Positions 8,896-17,337 of a DNA stretch of 64,000 nucleotides are shown here, piece by piece. The position numbers were made by a program, and so were the translations under genes. Origin of the DNA: Bacteroidota bacterium (GTDB lineage: Bacteria > Bacteroidota > Bacteroidia > J057 > JAJTIE01); assembly GCA_021300195.1 (NCBI GenBank), contig JAJTIE010000001.1, positions 34,642-98,641 of the forward strand, given 5' to 3'. The notes beneath the pieces are model-generated. The model did no database searches, was not told where the DNA came from, and saw only the letters and a program-made list of their open reading frames with translations. Numbering within the stretch: the first letter of the stretch is position 1; each line of letters begins with the position of its first letter.

Positions 8896-9975
8896 CTAGG
8901 CGGTTGTTTTTGCCTGCTCGTAGCTGTCGGCTACCTCCAGCAGCAGGTCTGCATATTGGTACAGGTCGTCCAGGGTGGTTAGCTCTTTACGTATTTCCTT
9001 TCGGTCTGCATCCAGCACAGCCAGGTACTTTTTGCCCCCGTTCAGGTACAGGCGGCACAGGGTCTTGCGGTTGTTGTCGTCTAGCAGAATGGTAAAGTAC
9101 GTTTGCGCATCCCGGTGGGCAATGCGATTCACGTTCAGCTTTTGACGAAGAATACTTTTTACGATTACAAAGGCTTCCAGCTCCTCTTCGGTGGTTACAA
9201 TCTTATTCCTGGTTTCCTCCTTTTCTACTGCCAGCGCCAGTGCCTCTGCTTTATCAGCCTCATCCTCCTTGCTCAGCGCGGTCTTTAGGCGCTCGGTTAC
9301 CGTATCGCTCAGGTACTGCTGCACGGAGCGCTTCACCAGCTTGGAAAACTGCTCCAGCACTTTGGCGGTTATGGTCTTGGGATACACTTGTCGGGTAAGC
9401 AAACGTACAAAGTCATCGGAGGGGTTAGCGAATTCCTGGTTCAGCAGGGCCTTCAGCTCGCTGGTATACTTCAGGTCGCTGGCGGTGCTGGTAATGCTTT
9501 CTACGTCGAAACTGGCCTTATGAAATTTGCGCAGCTCCTCTACCTGATTATCTTTTATCTCCAGAATATTGAACTCCAGAAAGGGCTTTTCGTCCATCTT
9601 GTTTGGCTCCACCAGATCGGAATAGAAACGATAGAGCAGGCCATTGGAAAGAATGGCAAAGCGTGCCTTGGAAACATGAAAATAGCGTAGCAGTTGGCCA
9701 TCGTGTATATCCAGGTTTTGGGCTATGTGCTTGCACTCTACCAGGATGATGGGTTGGCCATCCTTTAAGACGGCGTAGTCTATTTTCTCCCCCTTTTTGG
9801 TACCTATATCGGCCACATACTCGGGCACAATCTCCTGCGGGTTAAATACATCGTAGCCAAGTACTTGCAGGAATGGCATGATGAGCGCATTCTTGGTCGC
9901 CTCCTCGGTGGCTACCTGGTCTTTCAGTGTTTTGGCACGCTCGCTGAGTGTTTTGATTTGGTCTTTAAACTCCAT
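8896..9975 (-). CDS. Orphan protein with type I restriction HsdR N-terminal nuclease-like domain
   Basis: 359 aa from the ATG at 9975 (MEFKDQIKTL). An upstream ATG in frame adds 28 residues, but it lies beyond the TAATTTTG box. The first third matches the HsdR N-terminal (PD-(D/E)xK) fold: Asp66 in EKIDYAV, and Glu80 and Lys82 in IILVECKH. The rest is charged and helical, with a central acidic and Ala-rich stretch, and is unlike the helicase motor of a type I R subunit. No HsdM or HsdS gene is adjacent. Standalone proteins of this architecture are common in bacteria and their role is not established. Base composition is somewhat lower in GC than in its neighbours. Confidence 0.8.
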   Translation of the reverse strand: MEFKDQIKTLSERAKTLKDQVATEEATKNALIMPFLQVLGYDVFNPQEIVPEYVADIGTKKGEKIDYAVLKDGQPIILVECKHIAQNLDIHDGQLLRYFHVSKARFAILSNGLLYRFYSDLVEPNKMDEKPFLEFNILEIKDNQVEELRKFHKASFDVESITSTASDLKYTSELKALLNQEFANPSDDFVRLLTRQVYPKTITAKVLEQFSKLVKRSVQQYLSDTVTERLKTALSKEDEADKAEALALAVEKEETRNKIVTTEEELEAFVIVKSILRQKLNVNRIAHRDAQTYFTILLDDNNRKTLCRLYLNGGKKYLAVLDADRKEIRKELTTLDDLYQYADLLLEVADSYEQAKTTA

Positions 9976-9989
9976 GGTCAGTTTTTTTT

Positions 9990-9997
9990 CAAAATTA
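9990..9997 (-). promoter_or_regulatory. TAATTTTG -7 box for the HsdR-like gene
   Basis: Matches the Bacteroidota -7 consensus TAnnTTTG, 14 nt before the chosen ATG at 9975. No clear -33 TTG is seen. Confidence 0.45.
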
Positions 9998-10107
9998 ATC
10001 TTTTTTTTGAGCCATACGGTGGCTAGGGAGGGACTCCTGACTGGGGACAGTATAGGCAAGAAAAGGCGACCCGTGCTTGGGGAGATGGGCGAAATACCGT
10101 CTGTGCC

Positions 10108-11646
10108 CTAGGCAGCCCAGCCCTCTCGGTCCAGGTTTCGGTATTGGATGGCCTCGGCCACGTGCTCGGGCAGTATGTCGGCACTGTCGGCCAGGTCGGC
10201 TATGGTGCGCGATACCTTCAGGATGCGGTCGTAGGCGCGGGCACTGAGCTGGAGGCGCGTCATGGCTGCCTTCAGAAGTGTCTCGCTGGCTTTGCTGATG
10301 CGGCATAGGCTACGCACCATTTGGGTGCTCATCTGCGCGTTGGCATACAGCTGGGGCTGGTCGGCAAAGCGGGCCTGCTGGCGCTCTCGGGCTGCCATTA
10401 CCCGCTGGCGTACCTGGCTGCTGGGCTCTGCCGGGCGGTTTTCGGCCAGCTCGTCAAAGGGTACAGGCGTTACCTCTATGTGCAGGTCTATCCTGTCTAG
10501 CAGCGGGCCGCTCACGCGGCTCAGATACTTCTGCACCGCCCCCGGGGGGCACAGGCACTCTTTATCCGGGTGGTTGTAGTAGCCGCAGGGGCAGGGGTTC
10601 ATGCTGGCTATCAGCATAAAGCTGGCGGGGTATTCCACGCTGAACTTGGCCCGGCTGATGGTGATGTTTCGCTCCTCCAGGGGCTGGCGCAGCACCTCCA
10701 GCACTGTGCGCTTGAATTCGGGCAGCTCATCCAGGAAGAGCACGCCATGGTGTGCCAGGCTGATCTCGCCCGGCTGGGGGTGGTTTCCCCCGCCCACCAG
10801 GGCCACGTCGCTCACGGTATGGTGGGGGCTGCGGAAAGGGCGGGTGGCAATGAGGCCCATGTGCCCGCCCATGTGGCCCGCCACGCTGTGGATTTTGGTG
10901 GTCTCCAGGGCCTCTTGCAGCGTGAGGGGCGGCAGTATGGTGGGCAGGCGCTTGGCCAGCATGGTCTTGCCGGCACCCGGGGGGCCTATCATAATGGCGT
11001 TGTGCCCGCCGGCAGCTGCTACCTCCAGGGCCCGTTTTACATGCTCCTGGCCGCGCACGTCCGAGAAATCCTGGGCATAGTCTGTGCTAGCGGCCTGAAA
11101 AATCTCGCGTGTGTCTATGTGCAGGGGCATCAGCAGTTCTTTGCCATTCAGGTAGTCTACGGCCTCTATCAGGTTGGTGAGGGGCAGCACATTCAGCTGG
11201 TTTACAATGGCCGCTTCGCGGGCATTCTCGGTAGGCAGCAGGAAGCCCTCAAAGCCCTCTTTCCGGGCCTGTATGGCTATGGGCAGGCAGCCCTTTACCG
11301 GCTTTATGCCGCCATCCAGGCTTAGTTCTCCCATTACCACAAAGTGGCCCAGGCGGTCGGCATCCACCTGGCCACTAGCCGCCAGGATGGCGAGGGCCAG
11401 GGGTAGGTCGTAGGCAGCACCTTCCTTGCGCACGTCGGCCGGTGCCATGTTGATCACCAGCTTGCCCCGGGGGTAGTCATAGCCGCTGTTCTTGATGGCA
11501 GCCTCTACACGCTCGCGGGCTTCCTTCACGGCATTGTCTGGCAGGCCCACCAGGGCAAAGCCGTGCATACCCCCCAGGTTCACCTCTATGGTGATGGTGA
11601 GGGCATCCACGCCACTTACTGCGCTCGCAAAGGCTTTTACCAGCAT
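10108..11646 (-). CDS. comM: YifB/ComM family Mg-chelatase-like AAA+ ATPase
   Basis: 512 aa, full family length. The N-terminal domain (about 1-170) has the Lon-protease-like ChlI fold. The AAA+ core carries Walker A GPPGAGKT, the Walker B-type segment GVLFLDELPEF, and the Cys cluster NPCPCGYYNHPDKECLC. The C-terminal helical domain holds the SARAYDRILKVSRTIADL segment. In naturally competent bacteria ComM is a hexameric helicase that promotes branch migration during transformation. The start is supported by a TAATTTG box with a TTG 20 nt upstream. Confidence 0.93.
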   Translation of the reverse strand: MLVKAFASAVSGVDALTITIEVNLGGMHGFALVGLPDNAVKEARERVEAAIKNSGYDYPRGKLVINMAPADVRKEGAAYDLPLALAILAASGQVDADRLGHFVVMGELSLDGGIKPVKGCLPIAIQARKEGFEGFLLPTENAREAAIVNQLNVLPLTNLIEAVDYLNGKELLMPLHIDTREIFQAASTDYAQDFSDVRGQEHVKRALEVAAAGGHNAIMIGPPGAGKTMLAKRLPTILPPLTLQEALETTKIHSVAGHMGGHMGLIATRPFRSPHHTVSDVALVGGGNHPQPGEISLAHHGVLFLDELPEFKRTVLEVLRQPLEERNITISRAKFSVEYPASFMLIASMNPCPCGYYNHPDKECLCPPGAVQKYLSRVSGPLLDRIDLHIEVTPVPFDELAENRPAEPSSQVRQRVMAARERQQARFADQPQLYANAQMSTQMVRSLCRISKASETLLKAAMTRLQLSARAYDRILKVSRTIADLADSADILPEHVAEAIQYRNLDREGWAA

Positions 11647-11650
11647 GCTG

Positions 11651-11680
11651 CAAATTACGCTATCTGCACCCGTGCGGCAA
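11651..11680 (-). promoter_or_regulatory. Promoter of comM (TTG-N20-TAATTTG)
   Basis: On the minus strand, TTG at 11680-11678 is followed after 20 nt by TAATTTG at 11657-11651, only 4 nt before the comM ATG. The transcript would start at or near the initiation codon. Confidence 0.5.
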
Positions 11681-11758
11681 GGTTGAGGGGGCGAAAAGCG
11701 GGGAGCATCCTGCTGCCCATCCTGGCAATGGGTGTGAGACTGTGCCCGTGTGCGCCAG

Positions 11759-13315
11759 CTAGGCGGTTAGCAGCTGGGCCTGCAGCTCTATCTTTCGGTC
11801 CAGGGCCTGCTGCAGCATGTCGGTAGCCTCGCGTGCGTGGCGTATCTCCAGCTCCACATCCTGTGGCGAGTAGACGGTGATGGATAGCTTGCTGGGGCTA
11901 AGGCGTAGCTCCAGCCGCTGCACCAGGCCCCGGTGTGCGCGGTCCAGGTTTACGGCCAGGCGCAGCATGCCACCCAGTACCATTACCTTTTGCTTGTCCT
12001 CCTTGTACAGCAGGTTGTAGTGCATGTGCTCGTAGCTGGGTATGCTCCTGCGGTGGTAGCGCACCATGTTTGCCATCAGCAGCAGCTCATCGCTGCTGAA
12101 GCCTGGCAGCTTGCTGTTCATAATGATGTATTGGCCGTGCTTGTGGTGGCCGCTCCGATCTACAAAGTGCCCAATATCATGCAGCAGGGCGGCGTAGTGC
12201 AGCAGTTCTCGCTCTTCGGTGCTGTAGTGGTGCAGGCCCGCCAGTTGGTCAAACAGCTGCAGGGCCAGCTGGCTGGTCTGCCGGGCGTGTGCGGCATCGT
12301 ATTTGTATTTCTCTGCCAGGGCCTCCACTGCGCTGCTGCGCACATTCATCTGCTGGGGGTCCTGCACCTGCTGGCTGGTGCGCTCGGCTATAAAGTTGAA
12401 GAGGATGCCCTCCTTCAGGGCAAAGGTGCTTACCGTAATGGTCTCTATACCCAGGCTCTGCACCACGTGCTGCACCAGCAGGCTGCCCATGTTGATCATC
12501 TCTACGCGCACAGGGTCCATGCCGGGCAGTGCTAGCCGGGCAGTACGGTCTAGCCGGATCATATCCTGGTGGAGGCGCAAAAAGTCGGGCACCGAAAATT
12601 GGTAGGCATTCACCATATCAGCCATCAGCCTATTGCCCGACTGGTGGGCAATGACGGTGCCCAGGGTTTCGAAGGTGCCGCTGCTGCCAATCAGCTGCTT
12701 GATGCCAAAGCTGCGAACTTCCTGCATCAGCGGGTCCAGCTGCTCTGCCAGGTAGGTTTCGGCCTGTATGATGTCCTGGCGCGTCATGGGGTCCTGTGGC
12801 TGTAGGTGCTCCAGCAGGCGGGCCCCGCCCAGGTTCAGGCTGCGTATCAGCTTGGGGTAGCGTCGGTCTCCCACCACAAACTCTACCGAGCCGCCGCCTA
12901 TGTCCATAAACAGGTAGTCCGTGCGCGGGCTTAGGTGCAGGCCGTGCCGCACACCGTCATAGATCAGTACAGCCTCCTCATAGCCATTAATTACGCGGAT
13001 TTGTATGCCGGTTTTTGCCTGCACCTCGGCCATAAACTGCGGCCCATTCTCGGCAGAGCGCAGGGCACTGGTGGCATTAGCCAGCACATGGGTTACGTGT
13101 CGACTCTTCAGGATCTTGCGAAAGTTCTGCATCGTCCGTATGCCCCGCGCATAGGGAGTGGGGGCAATAAAGCCTTTGCTGATGCCTCCTTCGCCCAGCT
13201 TTACGCTTTCCTTGTACTTCTCCAGTATCCGGTAGGTGTGCCCTGTCAGCTCAATCACCAGCAGGTGAAAGGTGTTGGTTCCCAGGTCTATGATGGCGAT
13301 GTTTTCGGGCTGCAT
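11759..13315 (-). CDS. Ppx/GppA-family exopolyphosphatase / pppGpp phosphatase with HD domain
   Basis: 518 aa. The N-terminal ASKHA-fold half shows IIDLGTNTFHLLV (phosphate loop), EEAVLIYDGV and FMDIGGGSVEFVV (second loop). The C-terminal third is an HD-type domain with HDIGHFVDRSGHHKHG. This is the long form of the family, acting on inorganic polyphosphate and/or the alarmone pppGpp. Which substrate dominates cannot be read from sequence. No polyphosphate kinase gene is nearby. Confidence 0.92.
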   Translation of the reverse strand: MQPENIAIIDLGTNTFHLLVIELTGHTYRILEKYKESVKLGEGGISKGFIAPTPYARGIRTMQNFRKILKSRHVTHVLANATSALRSAENGPQFMAEVQAKTGIQIRVINGYEEAVLIYDGVRHGLHLSPRTDYLFMDIGGGSVEFVVGDRRYPKLIRSLNLGGARLLEHLQPQDPMTRQDIIQAETYLAEQLDPLMQEVRSFGIKQLIGSSGTFETLGTVIAHQSGNRLMADMVNAYQFSVPDFLRLHQDMIRLDRTARLALPGMDPVRVEMINMGSLLVQHVVQSLGIETITVSTFALKEGILFNFIAERTSQQVQDPQQMNVRSSAVEALAEKYKYDAAHARQTSQLALQLFDQLAGLHHYSTEERELLHYAALLHDIGHFVDRSGHHKHGQYIIMNSKLPGFSSDELLLMANMVRYHRRSIPSYEHMHYNLLYKEDKQKVMVLGGMLRLAVNLDRAHRGLVQRLELRLSPSKLSITVYSPQDVELEIRHAREATDMLQQALDRKIELQAQLLTA

Positions 13316-13501
13316 ACCAGGCAGCTAAGGTACAAAAATGTGCCCCCCCGGGCCATGTGCTTTTGCGCTTTTGTTCCGGGCGATGCCGCAGGGTGGCCCT
13401 GCCTGGGGGTGCGAGCGCAACGATACGGAAATGTGCTGCCAGGGGTGTACATCCCGCTACAAAAGGGTAGCGGCTGGGGCAGCCTACCACACGATCTTTT
13501 T

Positions 13502-13509
13502 TACCTTTG
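13502..13509 (+). promoter_or_regulatory. TACCTTTG -7 box for the haem-binding lipoprotein gene
   Basis: Exact TAnnTTTG match, 23 nt before the ATG at 13533. A -33 TTG is not evident. Confidence 0.45.
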
Positions 13510-13532
13510 CGCACGCATTCCCCATCTTGTAT

Positions 13533-14435
13533 ATGACACCTAGCCGGAACCTATGCTGTGCCCTGCTGCTGCCCGCCCTGACCCTGCTGGGCTGTGCCCG
13601 GCTGGTAAAGGACTGCGACCCGGACAGGGCCGCCGCCGATAGCCTGCGGATTGTGGCCGTACACCCCACCCTGGTGCAGATGATCTATGCCCTGGGGGCC
13701 GAAGACAAGCTGGTGGGGCGAGACCAAAGCAGCACCTGGCCCGAGGCCGCCAGGCGCATCCCCAGCGTAAAGTACATGCGCGCCCTGAGTGATGAGGGCA
13801 TACTGAGCCTGAACCCCACCCTGCTGCTGCTAACGCCTGAAAATGGCCCTGCACCCGTGATAAACAAGCTGCAGCACGCCTGCCTGAAGGTGGAGGTGCT
13901 GGACAATAAAATGGATAGAAAGGCCCTGCTGGCCAAGATGCGCACGCTGGGTGGCCTCATTGGCAAGCCGACGGAGGCCGACTCGCTGATACGAAGCCTG
14001 CAGGCCGAGTATGCCGAACTGGACAGCCTGAAGGGCGCCTGTACGCAGATCCCCCAGGTGCTCAGCTTCCACAGCCGCGCACGGGGTGGTAGCCTGTTCA
14101 TTAACGGCACGGGCACGGCGGTGCAGTTCCTGCTAGACGAAACCCAGGCCCGCCCTGCACTGGTGGTAGAAGGGGTGAAGGAGATAGGCAAGGAGAGCCT
14201 GCTGGCTGCCAGCCCAGACTACCTGCTGATAGACCGAGAGACCGAGCAATACCTGGGGGGAATAGCCGGCATACGAGCCCATCCGCTGCTGAAGAATAGC
14301 CCCGCAGCCCAGAAAGGCCAGGTGGTGGTCATTGAGCGCGTACACCTTTTCGGCCCCAATGCCGAGACAGGCCGCTTTCTGAAGCAGCTGATCCACCAGC
14401 TGCACCCAGAGCTGCAGGCAGGTGCACGGCCCTAG
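13533..14435 (+). CDS. ABC-type haem/cobalamin substrate-binding lipoprotein
   Basis: 300 aa from the ATG at 13533, the first start that yields a lipoprotein signal (LLLPALTLLGC). The mature part has the two-lobed helical-backbone fold of the BtuF/HmuT class: TLVQMIYALGAEDKLVGRD, SLNPTLLLL, and SPDYLLIDRETEQYLGG before the C-terminal lobe. It should capture haem, cobalamin or an iron chelate. No permease or ATPase gene adjoins it, so the rest of the transporter is elsewhere. A HmuS-like gene lies about 7 kb away, which favours haem but does not prove it. Confidence 0.8.
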   Translation: MTPSRNLCCALLLPALTLLGCARLVKDCDPDRAAADSLRIVAVHPTLVQMIYALGAEDKLVGRDQSSTWPEAARRIPSVKYMRALSDEGILSLNPTLLLLTPENGPAPVINKLQHACLKVEVLDNKMDRKALLAKMRTLGGLIGKPTEADSLIRSLQAEYAELDSLKGACTQIPQVLSFHSRARGGSLFINGTGTAVQFLLDETQARPALVVEGVKEIGKESLLAASPDYLLIDRETEQYLGGIAGIRAHPLLKNSPAAQKGQVVVIERVHLFGPNAETGRFLKQLIHQLHPELQAGARP

Positions 14436-14495
14436 CCTTGTTGTGGGTTCTGTGCTGTGTGTGCCCCGCGCACAGTGCCAGGCCGTGTCCTGCCT

Positions 14496-15662
14496 TCATT
14501 CGTACAGACCCAGCAGGCTCGGCAGGCTCCGAACAAAGAGGGGCTTTTGGTCGACATTATACTGTAGCTGCGTTATCGTCATTTCTGCCCAGGTAAACAG
14601 CCCCTCAGGTAGCTGCCAGCTCAGGGTGGCCCGTGCGGGTACCCTCAGCCCGTCTGCTTGTTGCACCCCCTCCAGGTCTATCTGCCATAGGCGTTTGGTC
14701 CACTTTCCCTGCTCTTCGTAGTAGCGGGGCCCTGTTATGCGGCAAAGCTCATTTTGGGCATTGAAGATGAAGTCGGCATGGCATTCCTCAGCGCCCTGGG
14801 TCATATACACCCGGGCTGTGCTGTCATTCAGCTGTTCCCAGCGCAGGTAGGGCTGCAGGGCCTCGGTAGGGTAAAAGGCCATTTCGGCCAAGTAGCGCAG
14901 CTGGCTGCCCTGGTCTATGTAGGGGCCACGGGCATCTGCCACCGGGAGCAGGCCCAGCAGGCGGATGTACATGTGGCCTTTCGCCTGGGTGTAGTAGTCT
15001 CTACCCAGCAGCTGTACCCCAGGCAGCATCTGCACCCGTGCGTTCCATAGGAAGGAGGGTACGCTGGTAGTAGTGAGCTGCCGTGCTTCGTACGGCATCC
15101 AGCTGGCATCAGGTTTCAGGCGCATGCGTCCCCGCTGCACCAGGTATGCGCTGCGTACCCTGGGGTGGCCAGTCACACCGGCGGCATTCAGCCAGTGCTG
15201 CACACAGGGCGGCAGGGTGGCCAGTTCTGCCGCAGATACCGTAGCAAGAGCCTGCTCTTGGTGCTTGTGTAGCAGGTGGTATGCATACTGCTCTGTTTCT
15301 CTTTCCATCCGGGCCTCGCCCAGTCCGGCAGCTACGGGTAGCAGCAGTAGCACGTTGGCCAGTGTGCCCCATTTGGCCTCGGGCCAGTAGGCTAGCACCA
15401 GCAGCTGGCTCAGCACTATGCCCACCGCTGCCAGCCAGGGCCACGTCCGCGTATCGGCCAGCAGCAGGGCAGCCCCAAGTAGCAGCAGGCTGGCTGCCAG
15501 GCCCCAGGCCATGCCCTGCACCCAGTCGGGCAGCCAGCCCATGGGCCACAGGCTGCGGCCTGTGAGCTGGGGTATACGGGCCCAGCCCCAGCAGCGGGCG
15601 GCTCCCAGCAGGTGTATCAGCCCATGCAGGGCCAGTAGTAGGAGTAGAAGTATCTTTGCCAT
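14496..15662 (-). CDS. DUF6544-like membrane protein
   Basis: 388 aa from MAKILLLLLLALHG. Four to five hydrophobic segments fill residues 1-120. A soluble domain of about 250 residues follows with SFLWNARVQMLPGVQLLGRD, YTQAKGHMYIRLLGLLPVADARG and RRW-like segments, ending in VRSLPSLLGLYE. The soluble half resembles proteins annotated DUF6544/DUF6920, of unknown function. The start is moved in from the longest frame because the shorter form begins exactly at the first hydrophobic helix. It converges with the haem-binding lipoprotein gene. Confidence 0.7.
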   Translation of the reverse strand: MAKILLLLLLALHGLIHLLGAARCWGWARIPQLTGRSLWPMGWLPDWVQGMAWGLAASLLLLGAALLLADTRTWPWLAAVGIVLSQLLVLAYWPEAKWGTLANVLLLLPVAAGLGEARMERETEQYAYHLLHKHQEQALATVSAAELATLPPCVQHWLNAAGVTGHPRVRSAYLVQRGRMRLKPDASWMPYEARQLTTTSVPSFLWNARVQMLPGVQLLGRDYYTQAKGHMYIRLLGLLPVADARGPYIDQGSQLRYLAEMAFYPTEALQPYLRWEQLNDSTARVYMTQGAEECHADFIFNAQNELCRITGPRYYEEQGKWTKRLWQIDLEGVQQADGLRVPARATLSWQLPEGLFTWAEMTITQLQYNVDQKPLFVRSLPSLLGLYE

Positions 15663-15957
15663 AGCGAAGGTGGAAAAAGGTGGTGCCCGGCACAACAGGG
15701 GCCTAGCCCGGCCCCCACTGCCTGTGGGACACGGATAGAAAAATTGCTAAAAAAATGACTACGCAGCCCAATAACAGTACACAGCGGAGGCGGGCCCACT
15801 TTGCATACGTCCCAGTTCTCCGCGTGTATAGTAGCTACACGGCCTTTCATACTTCGGAATTTACGCATGAAAGACATACACCCTGCTGATGCAAATGGCC
15901 GAAGAAGCGAGACCGCCCGGCCCTACCCACCGGATGCCTGGCGGTAGAGCCGTAGCC

Positions 15958-16524
15958 TTATCTGTACTGCTGTAGTGCCTCTACCAGCTGGCACACTGGC
16001 AGGCCCATCACGTTGTAGTAGTCTCCCTCTATACGCCGTATGCCCCGCAGGCCTATCGTGTCTTGAATGCCGTATGCGCCGGCCCGGTCCAGCGGAGGGC
16101 TTTGCGCCACATACTGGGTAATCTCCTCCAGCTCCAGGGGCCTAAAGTATACCCGTGTGTGGGCCGAGAATTCCGTTTGCCTACCCCGATACCGCAGATG
16201 CACACCCGTTACTACGGTGTGGCATTGCCCACTCAGGGCCAGCAGCATCTGTATGGCTTCTTCGGCACTGGTGGGCTTGTTTAGCACCTGCTGCCCTAGT
16301 ATGACGGTGGTATCTGCCGTAATCACTAGCTCATCCTGGCTAAGCGGCTCCAGGGCTTCGGCTTTTAGCCGGGCCAGGTAGGCCGGAATCTCCGCCAGTG
16401 GCAGGTGGGGGGGCCATACCTCCTCCACGTCTTGCACCTGCACACGAAACCGGAAACCTGCCGCTGCCAGCAGCTGCTGGCGGCGGGGGCTTTTGGAACC
16501 CAGAATGAGGGGAGGGAGCTGCAT
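15958..16524 (-). CDS. maf: Maf-family nucleoside triphosphate pyrophosphatase
   Basis: 188 aa from MQLPPLILGSKSPRRQQLL. It carries the Maf signature SKSPRR at residues 10-15, ADTTVILG in the middle, and DRAGAYGIQ followed by RIEGDYYNVMGLP. The last pattern fits the dTTP/UTP-hydrolysing subgroup, which cleans non-canonical nucleotides from the pool. The chosen ATG is preceded at 5 nt by TATCTTG, a near-match to the -7 box. It lies 22 nt downstream of the SanA-like gene on the same strand. Confidence 0.93.
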   Translation of the reverse strand: MQLPPLILGSKSPRRQQLLAAAGFRFRVQVQDVEEVWPPHLPLAEIPAYLARLKAEALEPLSQDELVITADTTVILGQQVLNKPTSAEEAIQMLLALSGQCHTVVTGVHLRYRGRQTEFSAHTRVYFRPLELEEITQYVAQSPPLDRAGAYGIQDTIGLRGIRRIEGDYYNVMGLPVCQLVEALQQYR

Positions 16525-16546
16525 AGTGGCAAGATACGCACAAAAG

Positions 16547-17221
16547 CTAGCGGGCCAGGCCATCGGGGTGGCCTGTGTAGGTAGGCCGTGTGCCCAGCAG
16601 GTGTACGTCCAGTAGCATCCGTACCCGTGCCAGATACTCACGGTAGCAGGTGCTGCGCTGCCAGTGGTCGGCGGGGTTTTGGGCAGCAAAGCCCCAGGTG
16701 TGCAGGCCGTGTGCGCGCCCTATGTACAGGGCCCGTGCCGCATGCCAGCCCTGGCTGATGAAGAGCACCCGCCGGTGGCCAAACACTTGGTGGCTGCGCA
16801 GCACACTGTCCAGGGTGCGCAGGCCGGCCTTGTCCAGCACAATCGAGTCTGGCGGAACCCCGGCCTGCACCAGGGCCTTGCGCATGGCCCTGGGCTCGTT
16901 GTAGTAGCGGGTCTGGTTATCCCCGCTCACGAGTATCCGCCCAATCTTGCCAGCCCGGAAAAGCGCCGCTGCCGCCTGGATGCGGTACTGAAAGTAGGGA
17001 TTGGGCTTGCCACTGCGTAGCAAGGGGGTTGTGCCTGGCAATAGGGCTATGCGGGTGTAGGGCACCTGTTCTATCTGCCGGTACAGGTACGGCTCGGCCT
17101 GTGCCTGCACCCAGTAGTAGCTGGCTAGCGCAAGGCCAAGCAGCAGGAGGCACAGCAAGCTGAGTAGGCGGAGAGCCCTACGCCAGCCACGTGGATAAGA
17201 GAGAATGGCCCGTACACGCAT
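16547..17221 (-). CDS. SanA/YdcF-like (DUF218) membrane-anchored protein
   Basis: 224 aa. One N-terminal transmembrane helix (about 17-36, LLSLLCLLLLGLALASYYW) is followed by a DUF218 domain: ALLPGTTPLLRSGKPN, GKIGRILVSGDNQT and RRVLFISQGWHAARAL. In E. coli SanA affects envelope permeability and vancomycin sensitivity; related proteins act on lipid-carrier or envelope metabolism. It probably shares a transcript with maf, which starts 22 nt after its stop. Confidence 0.85.
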   Translation of the reverse strand: MRVRAILSYPRGWRRALRLLSLLCLLLLGLALASYYWVQAQAEPYLYRQIEQVPYTRIALLPGTTPLLRSGKPNPYFQYRIQAAAALFRAGKIGRILVSGDNQTRYYNEPRAMRKALVQAGVPPDSIVLDKAGLRTLDSVLRSHQVFGHRRVLFISQGWHAARALYIGRAHGLHTWGFAAQNPADHWQRSTCYREYLARVRMLLDVHLLGTRPTYTGHPDGLAR

Positions 17222-17228
17222 TGGTGGG

Positions 17229-17236
17229 CAAATATA
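17229..17236 (-). promoter_or_regulatory. TATATTTG -7 box, 7 nt before the SanA-like ATG
   Basis: Exact TAnnTTTG match on the minus strand with 7 nt to the start codon at 17221. A transcript from it would have almost no leader. Confidence 0.5.
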
Positions 17237-17337
17237 GGGTATTTTGCATATACAGAAAGTTGCCCTCCACCGCTAGTCCCTTACCGGCTGCCCCACAGTC
17301 TGAGGGGGGGGGAGGGTGGCCAGTATGGGCCGGGGTA

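Noticed and set aside
15663..15957. Minus-strand frame (15617-15877) and inverted repeat CTTTCAT/ATGAAAG (15844-15873) in the gap upstream of the DUF6544-like gene
   Set aside because: The frame mostly overlaps the membrane-protein start and shows no family; the repeat has a 16-nt spacer and only 7-bp arms, too weak to call an operator.
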